Positions 13,901 through 26,400 of a DNA stretch of 64,000 nt are shown here, piece by piece. The position numbers were made by a program, and so were the translations under genes. Each line of letters starts with the position of its first letter. Within the stretch, counting starts at the first letter, position 1. The stretch covers positions 248,001 through 312,000 of the forward strand of contig VXAZ01006779.1 of NCBI GenBank assembly GCA_013399875.1, read 5' to 3'. This DNA is from Gymnorhina tibicen. Lineage: Eukaryota; Chordata; Aves; Passeriformes; Artamidae. Under the pieces are notes generated by a model. It was not told the DNA's origin, searched no databases, and worked only from the letters and a program-made list of their open reading frames with translations.

Positions 13901-15879
13901 AGTTTTTCAAAACTCTATGTTATTAAAATAATTAGATGTTATATCAGTTTGAGGAATCTTTATATAGGCCACAGCTGCCATTAAAAGTATATAGTATTAT
14001 CTATGATGGGCAAATTAATAAGGAACATATAATTATTGACTTCCTGAAAATGTCTGATTTATGACTTTAAGCTATTTAGGTGTTTAAACCTTATCAATAA
14101 GAAATCGGTGAGAATTAGACTGGAACTCAGTTTTTTAATTTTGAGAATCCAGCATAAATATTAAATCTCTATTACTCTGGGCCTTGTGATAGGGAGAGAG
14201 GGAAAATCTGTTTATTCAGGATCATACTCAAATTCTCAAATGTGCTTTTTTCCTGAAATGTTCTGCCTCATTCATCATAAACTTTACAACTATCTACAAC
14301 ACATGAAGTACAGATCTAACTGTAAACAGACACTTTCTGTGCTTTGTTTTTAAATGGAATCTAGTTTAATGAAGTAGCAGATATCACTGGGAAATAAAAT
14401 GTAACTATACGATAATATAGTCAAAAAGTGATGGAAATAAATTTGCTTTAATTTTGGTGAACATTACTTCATCCTCTTAATGCGGTTGTATCAGCTTCTT
14501 TCAATGTAATGTATGTGTTAATGCTCTTTGATTCCAAGACTTATTATTTGGGCTGCCACAGTACATTGAAACATAAATCATGAGATCTGTTGTGGTTAAG
14601 ATTTCTGAAGAGATGACCTGGACAAGGCTTAATATAAAAAGACTAATTTTAACTGTCTGCTCTTTGCAGAGAATGAGTTAAAATTGATTCTTCTGGCCCA
14701 GTTTTTGAGGAGTGCCATACTCCTTTCCTTTTGCTCAATGTCCACTAACACTGTCATTTCTCTGGAGAGATGAAAATTGAAAGAAATAAAAAAGTCAACA
14801 GGATGGAAATATAATCCTGATCCAATTATCCAATTCAAAAATTGGAATTTGTGAAGAGATAAAGAGACTGGTTTAGGTTTTTAGAAGAAATCCATTATAA
14901 AGCCAGAGATAGGAAACTAGATCCATTAAGTTCCAAAACACTTGAATTTAATCTATATAGTACAACTATCATCATCATGCTTTCCATGACATGAATTCTT
15001 AATTTTCTACAGAAACAAAAGGATCATCTTCTCATTTATGATGTCATTCTTAAGAGAAACCTAAGAGATATTCTCTAAGTGTGAGGCTGTTCATCTTCTT
15101 GGTGACAGGATTAGATGTGGAATCTTCTGTGATATTAGCTCAAGCCCTATTACAACTCCAGTGAATTCACAGCAAATACGATAGAAAATTAATATGACGA
15201 GTCTTTTATATTCACTGCTAGGAAATATTTTTCAAAGAATTGTAATAAAAATCCACACCCCAAACCTGAAATCCTACCTGAATATGTTCCGAGTCTCTGC
15301 AGATTTGGGACTCAAAATCTTTGATCATCATTCTCCAATTGGAGCAAAACTAGTGGCAGAAGCAGCAAATTGTTATTCTTAGAGCGAGCAAAAGGCGTGA
15401 AGAGGATGTGATGCCCCTCTGAGCAAACAATCTCAGAGTCATGAGACAAACAAGATACTCTAGGAAGCATGATTTTGACTTTGTTATTTCTTGTGCTGGA
15501 GAGGAAAAAACTGCTTATAACCAGTACAACAGCTGTTAGTGCATTCAGCTTTGCTCAATTGTTCATAAGCAGCACAGAGAAGTGCATAACTTGGTGCACT
15601 CAGCCTCAAAGTCAGTGGAGGTTTCTTCATATCTATGTTATGCATTCTAAAAGAGGAAAACATGGTATTTGCCATCTTCCTAGCACAGTTTTCTGAAGCT
15701 TCATTGCGTAATACAGACAGGAAAGAGAATGACATTGGAAAGCTTCCTCTGTTTCTCAACCCTAAGCGTTATTGTTTTTGTCAATCTATTTCTGAGAATA
15801 GAAAAATATACTACATACTGTTTTATAACCAAATTCCCACTGGCATCAGCTGAAACTAGTGATTCTTCCCCAGAGATTT
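10947..15879. other. Unique A+T-rich sequence with one palindrome
   Basis: Apart from the inverted repeat at 11463-11605 (listed separately), no gene, RNA gene or repeat family is recognised. A tRNA-like stretch near 13278-13380 was considered and rejected. Open frames at 11162-11377, 12181-12453 and 12522-12746 have no recognisable domain. Confidence 0.55.
11463..11605. repeat. Imperfect palindrome of about 140 bp
   Basis: The core is a perfect 12-bp stem with a 4-base loop: ATTCTTTATCTG at 11521-11532, loop CCAT, and the inverse at 11537-11548. Outside a symmetric 3-by-3 internal loop (AGA on both sides) six further pairs form, some of them G-T, between 11512-11517 and 11552-11557. Further out, GTTTGTACTTT at 11474-11484 is matched by its exact reverse complement at 11584-11594, on the same centre (about 11534). 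Between these blocks the arms align imperfectly. The symmetry suggests a decayed, MITE-like foldback element or an old palindromic duplication. No family is recognised. Confidence 0.65.
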
Positions 15880-17042
15880 CACAGAAACAATCAGGTTGGA
15901 AAAGACCTCTGAGGTCATCGAATCCAACATATGACCTAACACCGCCATGTCTGTAGACCATGGCACTATGTGCCATGGCAAGTCTTTCCTTAAACACTTC
16001 CAGGGATGGTGACTCCATGGCCACCCTGGGAAGCTCATCCCTAAATCTTGTCACCTTTTCCGTGAATTTCTTCCTAATGTCCAACCTAAACCGCCCATGG
16101 TGCAGCTTAATACTGTGTCCTTTTTTCCTGTCACTTGTTGCCTGGGCAAAGAGACCAACCTCTGCCTGGCTACAACCACCTTTTGGGGAGTTCCAGAGAG
16201 GGATAAGGTCACTCCTGGGCCTTCTCTTCTCCAAGCTAAACAACCTCAGCTCCCTCAGCTGCTCCTTGTAACACCTGTGCTCCAGACCCTTCACCAGCTC
16301 CGTTGCCCTTTTCTGCACACGTTCCAGCATTTCAATGTCCTTCTTGAACTGAGGGGCCCAGAAATGAACATAGCACTCGAGATGTGGCCTCACCAGTGCC
16401 AAGTAGAGGAGGACAATCACTGCCCTCACCCTGCTGGCCACACTATTGCTGATCCAAGCCAGGATGCCATTGGCCGTCTTGGCCACCTGGGCACAGCTGG
16501 CTCATGTTCAGTTGCTGTGGACCAGTGATGCCAGGTCCTTTTCCACTGGGTAGCTTTCCAGACTTTTCTGCCCCTAGCCTGTAGCCCTGCATGGCGTTAT
16601 TTTGGCCAAAATGTAGGACCTGGCACTTAGTGTTGTTGAAGCTTATGCTGTTGGTTTTGGCCCATTGATCCAGCCTGTCCAGGTGCCTCTTGCAGGGCCT
16701 TCACTCTGGAAGGCTGACACTCTCAGTCAGCTTAGTGTCATTTGCAAATTTGCTGATGGTAGACTTAATTCCTTCATCCAGATCATCAGATAAAGATATT
16801 AAACAGGACTGGCCCCAGCACTGATACCTGGGGGACACTACTACTGACTGGTCACCAGCTGGAAGCCGCACCATTCATCAAAACTCTCTGGGCCTGGTCG
16901 GCCAGCCAGCTCTTAAGTGCACCTTAAGAGGTGCACCTGTCCAAGCCATGGGCTGACAGCTTTTCCAGGAGAATTCCATGGGAGATGACACATGCCGGTG
17001 TTAAAGGCTTTGCTGGAGTCCGGGTAGACTACATCAATTTGT
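15880..17042 (-). mobile_element. CR1 LINE, 1.2 kb, best preserved copy
   Basis: Minus-strand CR1 with its 3' end at the left (degenerate tail near 15880-15890) and its truncated 5' end near 17042. On the minus strand a frame is open from 16486 down to 15701. It reads the C-terminal third of ORF2: [93 protein letters not shown] and SLEVFKERL. The last part, beyond the 3' UTR, is read-through into flanking DNA. From 16487 to 17042 the antisense reverse transcriptase sequence is recognisable but frame-shifted. The APE-type endonuclease and the first half of the RT are missing, so it cannot move by itself. The cleaner frame suggests a younger insertion than its neighbours. Confidence 0.95.
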
Positions 17043-18060
17043 ATGTAAATGTAATAGGCTTAGGTGTGTGTTTCTTCTCCTCAAGGAACTCTGCTGTGTA
17101 CAGAATCATTACAGGTCTTTTCTGTTCATCCTGTATTTGGCAATTTCATATTCTGTATTCTATTTCTATTCTGTTCAATTTCTAAACAACATTTTTATAG
17201 AGAATGGCAGAACACAGCAGCCTTATCCACTATATAAGATTTCCAAAATTGTACTGGGAGAGGAATAGACAGAGAAAATACTTATAGGTCACGAAAGGAA
17301 AAATAGGAGCATTACTTTTTTAAAAGTGATGTTGGTATCGGATGGATTTTCATGTCACTCTTTCATACTGATTAATTCCATGCTAAACAGACAAGAATTG
17401 GAACATATATTAAGTTTCACAGAAAACTGGTGGTTCCAAATAAAAATGCTTCAGTACTTAACCTAATTTCTGACAATGGGAACAGATATGTATATTGCTT
17501 AAGGAATTTTGAAAGTGTTATACCTTAAGTAGAATTCAATTTATACAAAACTGTTAATATTCAAATTTGCAAGGTTACTATCCAGAGTTCTACTAGCACA
17601 GCAGGGTATTCACAGAATTTTGTATTCATCATGGGATGAATCGCACAACAGAAATAAGAGCAACTGACTCATTGTGGTTATAACTTGCAGTATGTTTAAG
17701 TATTTGTTCACTTGATCATGTGAACAATCCAGTAAATTTCAATTATACTACTAATTAGGATAAAGTATGTGTGTTTATGTATTTGTATGATTTTTTTCTA
17801 TAATAAGAGAAAATCTCATATAAAAAGATGGAGAATAGTGTTGAAATGGTTGAAGTTATTTATGGATGTTTATGAAATATACAACAAATAATGGTATCAG
17901 GAGAACTTTTTGACATACAGCCCTTTATGTGTAGCTGTGACATAAATCTTTCTTAACACCTGTGGAGTTGTCTCACTGAAGTGAATGAATTTGCACTGCT
18001 GGGAAATTACTAAAGACATAGAGAGAATAAAGCCCTATTCCTGTTATTGAAATATCTGAT

Positions 18061-18082
18061 AAGTATGCTGTTCAGCATACTT
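18061..18082. repeat. Perfect short hairpin
   Basis: AAGTATGCTG and its exact reverse complement CAGCATACTT are separated by two T residues. Weaker pairing with wobbles and mismatches continues outward for about 10 more positions. It lies in unique sequence. No terminator, miRNA or transposon family can be assigned. Confidence 0.75.
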
Positions 18083-20021
18083 GTTATTTGATTTGCCCAG
18101 CCCTAATAACAAGTCCCATCTGTTTTGTGCGGCCTATGAGTCATGGTGCCTCCTGCATAAGTCATCTCTCTGAGTATCTCTCATTTTTATTTTTAGCTAT
18201 AAAAGAAGCCACAGCAATAAAATGTAATAAATATATTTTGTGCTTCTTGTTTATTAGAATTGCCTGAAAATAATTTTTATACCATAACAATGCAGTAATT
18301 TCTCATACTATTTTATTATATTGAAAGAGTAATCAGATAAAGTGCACAAATTGCCATTAGACCTTCAGAGTTCTGTGTAACTTCTCTTCTCTCTATAAAA
18401 TAGACCAGATTAATGTCTCCTTATCCTTTTCCATTATTCAGTTGTGAACGTAGTTAAGAAAATCTCTGTTGCAGGAATGCCGCTTCTCTGAAGTGACTGG
18501 ATGTTTATTTTATTAGTACCCTTATCTCTAGGCAGGTTGTCATTTGTCAGAAGTTTGTCATTCTGGAGTAACAAAACCTAGTGACTCATCCAACAAAGAA
18601 ACTTTCAAGTTGATCCCAAACTCTTTTGCTGAAACTGAAAAGCCAGTAATTTAATGCATTTAAAATCGCAGCAAGGGACCCAGGTGCTTCCTTGCATATG
18701 CCACTGCCCTTGAAATGATAGCAATAAGCCTAACTAAAGGCCACCTACATAGCCATACAACAAGGAGAGGCAGAAAGAGGCAGATTCCGTACATTAAATC
18801 CACTTTGAGTAAATACGTTTTCCACCTGTAAAGTTAATGGAGCAGGAAGAGCGAAGATTTTTTTTCAGAGACAGCAAAACAACTTTTCAGAGCCCTAAAA
18901 CAGTCTGCATGATGGGGGAGGGGAGCAAGTGCTGGCAATAACCAAGCAGAAAGGGAAAGGCTCCTTCGTGTTCTCCTCCTTTTTCCCTCAAGCAAAATAT
19001 TTTCTCATACACTATTGGCAGGAAGAATAGACAACATACCACTATTTTTCAGTGTGACAGTTTAAAAACTGCAAGAATATAGTCTTGTGTTTTCAAAATA
19101 CATCTTTTAACTGACTTTTTTCATGTCATGTTTTTGGTGGGATATGGGGGTTTTTTCAGAATGCAAGCATTTCTGTAACTTAGGGCACATATGATGTGTT
19201 TGCGGTGTTAATGTATGCTTGTATATATGTTTCATGTAGGCTCCTGTCTTTCCTACCACACACTGCTGTAATATAAAGAATAGATATAAAAACCCTATCC
19301 TATTTATCTAATTAATAGGATGACTTCACATTTGTTGCCAAGAATTTCTGTTAGGGGCAAAATTTGTTTATATCATCCATATGTCTGCGCTAGGAGAAAA
19401 CAGATTGTTAAATTCTATGGGTACGGTTTTCTGAGTGTTTTCTTACAATCTCTAAAGCTTTCATCTCAAGGTAAAATTCCTCAGGTTTGAGTTCTGCCAA
19501 AATTCAGAGCCCATTTTCTTTTTCATCTTTTGAAGAAAAAAAAAAATCAGTATTTTTGCTATCTTTTGTGAGTTGTGATGGATCCTCTGAGAGCTTAGCT
19601 CATGTGTGCCCACAGTCACAAAGAACATCAGGATAAACTGCAAATATCTTCTCTGGGAAGCAGTAGGCAATGACTGTTGAAATTGCACCTGCCTTTGCAT
19701 GCCTGCCTGAGAGCCCAAAGCTGCTGTTTCTGCCAGAGAATTTGAATTCAGGAAAGAAGGGAGGTAAGAAATATACTTCTTGCCTCTGTGCAATAATCTG
19801 TCATTGGAGTAGCTGATGTTGTAGCTGATGGAGAAGGAAAAGAGGAAAAAGTGCTCTGACTAAACTACACTTGCTTCTTTGAGCGTATTTATGTGCACAC
19901 GTGTGTGGAGAATTGGCTAATGAGGGAAGGAAAAAGGTTTTTATTCATACATAGTCTAACAGGTCCCAAACACATGCTGCTGCTACTGAGATTTACCAGT
20001 ATAAGATTTCCAGTATATACC

Positions 20022-20045
20022 TTTAATACCATTTATGGTATTAAA
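20022..20045. repeat. Perfect short hairpin
   Basis: TTTAATACCAT and its exact reverse complement ATGGTATTAAA are separated by TT. A few further pairs are possible outside after mismatches (about 20014-20020 with 20047-20053). It sits about 55 bp left of the CR1 tail that begins at 20099. No function is assigned. Confidence 0.75.
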
Positions 20046-20098
20046 AGCATGTGGCTATTATATTTTCCTGTGTTGCTGAACAGTTCTAATACTGTTTT

Positions 20099-20222
20099 TC
20101 ATAGAATCATAGAATGGTTTGGGTTGGGGGGGACCATAAAGATCATCCAGTTCCAACCACCCTGCAGTGGGTAGAGACACCTTCCACTAGACCAGGTTGC
20201 CTGCCCAGTGTGGTCTTGAATA
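20099..20222 (-). mobile_element. CR1 LINE 3' tail fragment
   Basis: Begins with the inverted CR1 tail CATAGAATCATAGAATGG and continues through the conserved antisense 3' UTR (for example ACCTTCCACTAGACCAGGTT) to about 20222. Only about 120 bp remain. It lies head to head with the plus-strand CR1 fragment that follows at about 20300. Confidence 0.92.
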
Positions 20223-20299
20223 CGTTAGAGGCTTAAATACAGACAACTCACTGACATATTTTACTCTTTTTCAAAGCCTATAACCAAATGGCAACAGTC

Positions 20300-20540
20300 T
20301 TAAATGGAAAGAGGTAGATTTAGACTGGACATGAGGATGAAGTTTTTTTTATGGTGGTGATGGCGAGAGACTGGAACAGGTTGTCCAGAGTTGTGGATGT
20401 CCCATCATTGGAAGTGTTCAAGGTGAAGTTGCTTAGGACTTTGAGCAACCTGATAGGTATTGATAGATTTCCCTTTTCCTGGCAGGAGGGTAGACTACAT
20501 GATCTTCAGAAGTCCCTTCTAACCCAAATCATTCTATAAT
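20300..20540 (+). mobile_element. CR1 LINE 3' end fragment
   Basis: The plus strand encodes a degenerate CR1 C-terminus: GRFRLDMRMK-like words at about 20308-20340, then ARDWNRLSRVVDVPSLEVFK from about 20363, a premature stop, the 3' UTR and the tail ATCATTCTATAA. It was inserted in the opposite orientation to the neighbouring 20099-20222 fragment, with the 5'-truncated sides facing each other about 80 bp apart. Confidence 0.92.
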
Positions 20541-22552
20541 CTAAATTTTTATTGTTTTTCATAGAAAAGACATTTTGAAAAGAAGGCAAGAAGTGTGGAG
20601 ATCTTTAAAAATTTGGAAAAGAAACTGTTTACAGAGTCCACAAATACCTAAAGCATGGATGCCATCCCTATAGCTCTCTTGGATAAACCTGCATAGAGTA
20701 TTTGTGAACTAGAGGCAAAACTAGGCATCAATAAGATAACAAATGCGTGTTTCATCAAATAAGCTTCCCAGCAAAAGTGCATTGAATGAAATTACCTGTG
20801 CCTTCCTGAAAATGAGTTTATATGTATTTACGTATCTTTTCGTCACTCTATAAATATTTTAATTTGGAAAAAATCTAACTAAGCCAATTTCAGAGGGCTG
20901 AAAAACACAAGTCTTTGGTTCTGAGCAAAAAGAAAGTTGTTTGCCTCAGCTGAATATTTATGCAATGTCTATGTCAAAAATACAATGTCAAAAATAAGAA
21001 GCAAAATAGAAAAGAACTTTTTTGGATGCTTTCATTCTATATTTTTCAATTTTACGAATGCTGGCTGATATTGATCCTATTATATAGCCATTGCATCTCT
21101 TATGACTTATCTCTTAAATAATAGGAGGAATAAATTATTCTGATTTAGCACATGCTCAGGTTTATTGATGAGTAGTATTTTATTGTCTCTCTAATTTTGA
21201 AATTGCTCTTTTTTTTTGTAGATGGGGATAATACAATGAAATTTTTGAGTGAAACATACAAACCCATTTTTCATTAACTAGTGACTTATAATGTTTGTTC
21301 AGATTCCTGAAATAATTACTGTAATGAAATTCATATAGAAGCAAGCAAAATGCATTCTATCTAATTAAAACCTTACAAAATATATTTGGATATTGTATTG
21401 AATTGAATACAACAAATAACAAAAAATCATTAGGGACAAAACTAACATCTATTTAAGCTTAATTGCATTTTTGGTCTCATTGCTTGCTAATGCCCTCTCT
21501 ACTGGAGATTTGTTTTATACTAACATTTTACACATTTTAAGTAAATATAGCTTGAGACAGCTTTCATCATAGCTTGTGGAAGAACATAGAAATGATTTAG
21601 GCCAAAAGATTTGCATTCTAGATTTGCCTTTCAAACATTTCTATAGTCTGAATGCAATCAAATGTGGAACCATCATTTTGGTTTAATTCCTGCTTACATT
21701 CAGTGCCAAAACACAGGCTCTGTGCTCAGTAGTAAAAAGAACAGCTACAATCCTTGAGGTGTCTGTGATTCCCATTTTTGCATCTCCCTGCCTGCCCAGT
21801 CAACAAATTTTCTGAAAAACTGGGCCCTCATCCTCTCCCCACTTGTATTTTCTGCTGTCAGCCTTCAAGGCTGTACCAGAAAGGCTGGTATTTATACAGT
21901 TCTTGACTTTGATGGAAAAGTCAAGAAGCACCTTAAGCTCCTCTGTCTCTTTGTCATTGACACAACAGTTGTGTTAATGTTACTCTGTATAGACTGTTAC
22001 ACACCATGTTACTGAAAAGGCCCATCTAATAAAACCCCAAAGGTGGGTTCTTTTAATTGCTAAAAGTTCCCTTTTTTCCCCCCCATCATATGACCTCAAT
22101 AACATCTGTACTAGCACAGAGAAGGGTACTTATTAATATTGTACCAGAAAATATGTTACCAGAAGTGACAGGTTTTTGTGTTTTCTTTATGGATTTTCTT
22201 TTTTAATTTTAACTTTTCTTTTTCTCTTTTGATTATTTATATAGTTATTGGCCAGAAGTCCCATTTAAGCCTTCAGCTCTAGAAGTCTATATCAAAGCAA
22301 GTCTTTCTGATAGCATGTGTTAGAGCATCATGCTAGGCTAGGTTAGGTTAGGTTATGTTCATCAGGAAGCGTAAAATGTCCAGGTGGTGTTGGATGACTG
22401 GAGATAGTAGGGGACTGCTTTTTTCAGCTCTGAGTCACTGATGCAATCCTCAAATAAGCTTTCAAATAAAGTGAGTTTTGGCCAGTTAGGAATTCAAAAA
22501 AAATTTCAAAGGTTTACGCTGAAAATTATGTAGTATGTGGTACGTATGTGGT
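20541..22552. other. Unique A+T-rich sequence, no gene seen
   Basis: About 2 kb, mostly A+T-rich, without a recognisable gene or repeat family. A short run of three to four TAGGT/TTAGG units lies at 22334-22355; it is too short to be called an interstitial telomere repeat. Confidence 0.55.
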
Positions 22553-23440
22553 AGTTTAACTCCAGACCAAAATTAAACTCCAAATAAGCCAGCCACCCCC
22601 CCACCACCCTCCAGCAAGAGAGGGACAAAGGCAGAGACTATGGGTCGAGATAACGATTTAATGAAAACAAAAACCAAAAGAATAAGAAATGCACAGTAAT
22701 AGCAGCAATATTAATAAAAAATAATTGTACAAAAAGAGAAGGTTCTTTGCACACAAGAAAGTGTTCATCACCTCAACTTGGGTCCATGTGGCTGCTGGGA
22801 CAAAGGCAAGGTGGCAGCTGTTCCCATTGAGCAGTACCACATGGTTTCCCAGACAAAGACAAGATGGAGGGTGCTCCTTGCAGCTGGCACTCCCATCCCT
22901 GGGCCTGAGACAATGACAAACAATGACTGACAAATCCCAAAAAAGCTGGATTGCCTGCACTGTACTGCCCATTTTTTTCCAGACTGCTGTGCTCTGCTGA
23001 TTCAATTCCATGTGGCACCGACCCTTTGGACTGCTCCACCCTGCTCCACCTGGCTTGACTCAGCTCCTTTTGGCTCAGCTCAGCTGGAATTGGGCTCACC
23101 TCTGCTGCTCCACTCCCTAGAGATACTTCCTACACCCACGCTGCTTTTCAGCACTGTGTGTTGGAGCTGCATCTCGGTGGAACAGGAGGGGGATGGGGAA
23201 CCTCAGAAGATGTGTTTCACAGGGCTGGCAATACCCCCAGTGGAGAGAGGGAGACAAAATGACACACTTCTAGGGTACTTTCCTTTTCCTTCCCCCCAAA
23301 ACCTCGTTCCCCAGTGATGGTGAACATGGTATAGAACAGCAACCTGGCCATGCCCACACAGCTCCTAACTTCCACCCCCTCTCTGCAACCAGGATGACAC
23401 AGTATGCACAGATTTATTAATTGAGAAAAATACAATTTAA
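22553..23440 (+). mobile_element. LTR/ERV-derived block (probable)
   Basis: G+C rises sharply here compared with both flanks. The start TGTGGTAGTTTAACTCCAGA resembles the opening of the LTR fragment at 7257. It is followed by a C-rich run and by GGGTCGAGATAACGATTTAA with an A-rich, AATAATA-like segment (about 22647-22735), as in avian LTR families I remember. The rest, to about 23440, is C/T-rich and I cannot align it with confidence. No retroviral frame is seen; open frames on both strands in this block look like chance products of the altered base composition. The boundaries are approximate, and orientation is inferred from the start only. Confidence 0.5.
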
Positions 23441-26400
23441 ACAGTAATCCTTCCGAGCAGAATTCTGTGACATTTCAGGGCGTTTAAATATTATTTTCTT
23501 AGGAGTTGCCGTTTAAAACCAAATCAGTTTCCTATGAAGAATTCCCTTTTTGTTGCCAACTACTGATTCAGTGGGTAGTACTCTTGATCAGCCTTTTGGA
23601 TGACCAGCAGTGTGTTACAGCAAAGGTTTTTCAAGAAGGATAAAAATCACTAACCACCAAATTGCAACAGAGAAGCTGACTTCTAGGGAAAAGAAAAAAG
23701 CAAACATTAAAACCTGCCATGAATATGGTTCCAGAGATGTTAAAAGTCTAAAGGACAGGCAAATTGCCTAATAAAACCCAGAAATATGTGCATTCATTTT
23801 TATGGACAAGAAGAATGATAGTAAGTAGAGTAAATATTAATTATTCTTATGAACATATAAATTCGCTTTATAAATTAAGTCCAGCCATCTATTTTTAGCT
23901 TTATCTTTGTAGGTGCAAAAATGCACATTTTGACACTTTCAGATAATAACAGTGCTTCTTGAGTATACATTCACATATTATATGACTTGGTATACTAAAA
24001 GGAATAAACTTTCAAAGAAACTAAAAAAAAACCCCACGAAACCACGAGAACAGAAAAAAGCAATTTGGGAGAATTTGGAAGAACCAGAGAGTTTTATAAG
24101 AATCCCAACAAATATAAACTATACCTGTAGGAAAAAAACAAACAAAGCCATCTCTGGGACAAAATGATAAAAGTTAAACCATTAGCCAGTACACAGGTTT
24201 AAATCACATGAAAAAAAGTAGTCATAAGTATCTTTTTAATGCATACATGGAAAAATTTGTGTCTTGTATAAGCACTTGTATTTTTCCTTTGAAGAATGAT
24301 CTATGAAGTAAGGAGTTTAAACACTGGGAGACATCCTCAAAATAATAAATTTATTTAAATGAGAAAATTTATTTGAAATAAAAGAAAAAATATTGCAAAT
24401 TATCCTTATGCCTTTTTAGATATTGAAAACTATGGTCTTATGTCACTCATTCAGTGTCATTTAAGATAGCTTCTTTAGTATTACCTAGTGCCAATAAAGG
24501 ATTACAATCTCAAACCATTTCCTCAACTTCATGATCCGTTAATATGCAGGTTAGTTTCTGAATAAGGCAGTAAATTCAAACCTATATTGTTTTGATATTG
24601 AGCACAACAATATTAGTTTTGGTTTGGTTTTTATTTATTTATTTAAATGTGTCTAGTAGACAGCAACAGTGGATCACTGAACTGTTTTACTTGGCTACTT
24701 TCCCAAACAGTACAAGCTTCCATTTTCTCTTAGACTGTTGACATATATTCTGTTTCCATAAAACCTGTGATCATGACAGTCTATAACCTGAATATCCTTT
24801 TTACAAGTGGAGAGGTTTTCTCCCAGCTGCCTCCATTCATCTGGGTTGATCTGTGAACAGTACTTCAGTACCCTTTTTCATATTCAACATATACAATGTG
24901 CTTAGATATGAGAGAGGATGGGATTAGGCCCTTAATGTGCTTTCCAGTCCTTTTCTTTCTTTGAAAAACAAACAATAAATCCTGCAATTTGGGCTCAAAT
25001 CATCCTCAGATATGTAGTCTGGTCTAATAGTGGATAAGTGTAAAGATGGTGGCACAGTTAAGTTGTTGATGTCTGGAGTGGGGGGTTTTGCTTATGTTAT
25101 GTATTTATTCATGTTAGAAGAGCTTTTTGAGAAGTGCTGTCTAGTGCTTTGCTGTCAGTGTGCTCAGGAGTAGCAAGCACTAGGATTTTTGGATCTCAAT
25201 ACCTCAAAAATCAGCAGAGGAAATATTCCAGTGACGTTTTTGATTTTGTCACTCAGAATGAAAAATGTCTCCACTGTTTAGTGAACTATTGTTACAGAAT
25301 AGAATCAGTTGATAAGGGCTGTCTCTTTAAGCAGTCAGGCAGGTATTTTTTATTTTTGCTCTAAGCCTGGCAAATTGCAGAGCATCAGCTGAAGAAACAG
25401 TGGAGTAAAAGGTACCCTGTGGTTACTGAGAATACTTCTGTTGTTAAACGCATCTGTTCTAGTGCTTGATCTTCATAGAAACTGTTTACTTAAGAAAAAG
25501 AGAAGCACTCAGTCTGATGTAGCTATAATCATTATGTTTATTGGAAACAATGTATTGGTTAAATAGACATTGTGAGTTAAATAATTCTAGTTTTGACCCA
25601 TCTTCTTACTGCTCCCAAAGTATGATGTTGCAATAACATAATCTTTATTACAAACCACCTCATTCCATGATCCAGTTCAACAGCTATTTTACTTACATAG
25701 ATCATTATTTGGTCAAGGTCACATACCTCATTTGGTGAATGCTATGCACATCCATGATTTTTAGATTCAGAGAAGTTTCTGGATGTATACCTATTAATTA
25801 ATAAAGAACCAGTATTTCTGTAATTTTCTGTTGGCTAGGACTTACCAAACTACCTGCAACAGCAACAGTCATTATGTATGTTTTGTCACTGTAAACCCTG
25901 AAGATGTTTTATTTCAGTTACAATATTGTGGGAATGGCAAAAGTTTTGCTGCTGTTCCACTCAAAGGTAAAGATGTTATCATAAAGGCCTTGGTACTCCC
26001 TTCAGTCCACCCCTAGAAAATCCTACTTTAGAAAGTGTCTCCATAATATCTCTGCTACAGAGGAGATTTAAAAATATTCTAGAAAGAAAAGACAGCATTA
26101 AGATTGAACAAATGTGTGTTATTGATATTACATTCTCTGAAAAGTTTGTGATAATGGCATTACCTCATAATATAATAATTGTGCCCATTCAGAGTAAGAG
26201 CTAGTGGTTAAAAAACTAACTAGCATCTAAGAAACCCTAATTTAGTTCTCTGCCTGGTACATAGATTTTCTGCATGACTGAAAAAGTACTTAAAACAGCC
26301 TTATGAAAATATTCAAGGCAGTTAGGGGAAGTTTCACAAATGCAAAGTTGACCATATTTTGACAATTTAGAAAGTACACTTTAACTCTCACTGCTTTATT

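Larger units (their letters stand above)
17043..20098. other. Unique A+T-rich sequence, no gene seen
   Basis: No gene or repeat family is recognised. A near-perfect palindrome occurs at about 17706-17725 (GTTCACTTGATCATGTGAAC) and a perfect hairpin at 18061-18082 (listed separately). A G-rich run precedes T-tracts near 19135-19160. The open frame at 19461-19793 (minus) has no recognisable domain. Confidence 0.55.

Noticed and set aside
15960..16528. Plus-strand frames of 103 and 143 codons
   Set aside because: They are antisense shadows of the CR1 reverse transcriptase remnant on the minus strand.
22334..22355. Interstitial telomere-like repeat (TTAGG units)
   Set aside because: Only three to four units, and the vertebrate telomere unit is TTAGGG, so this is ordinary simple sequence.
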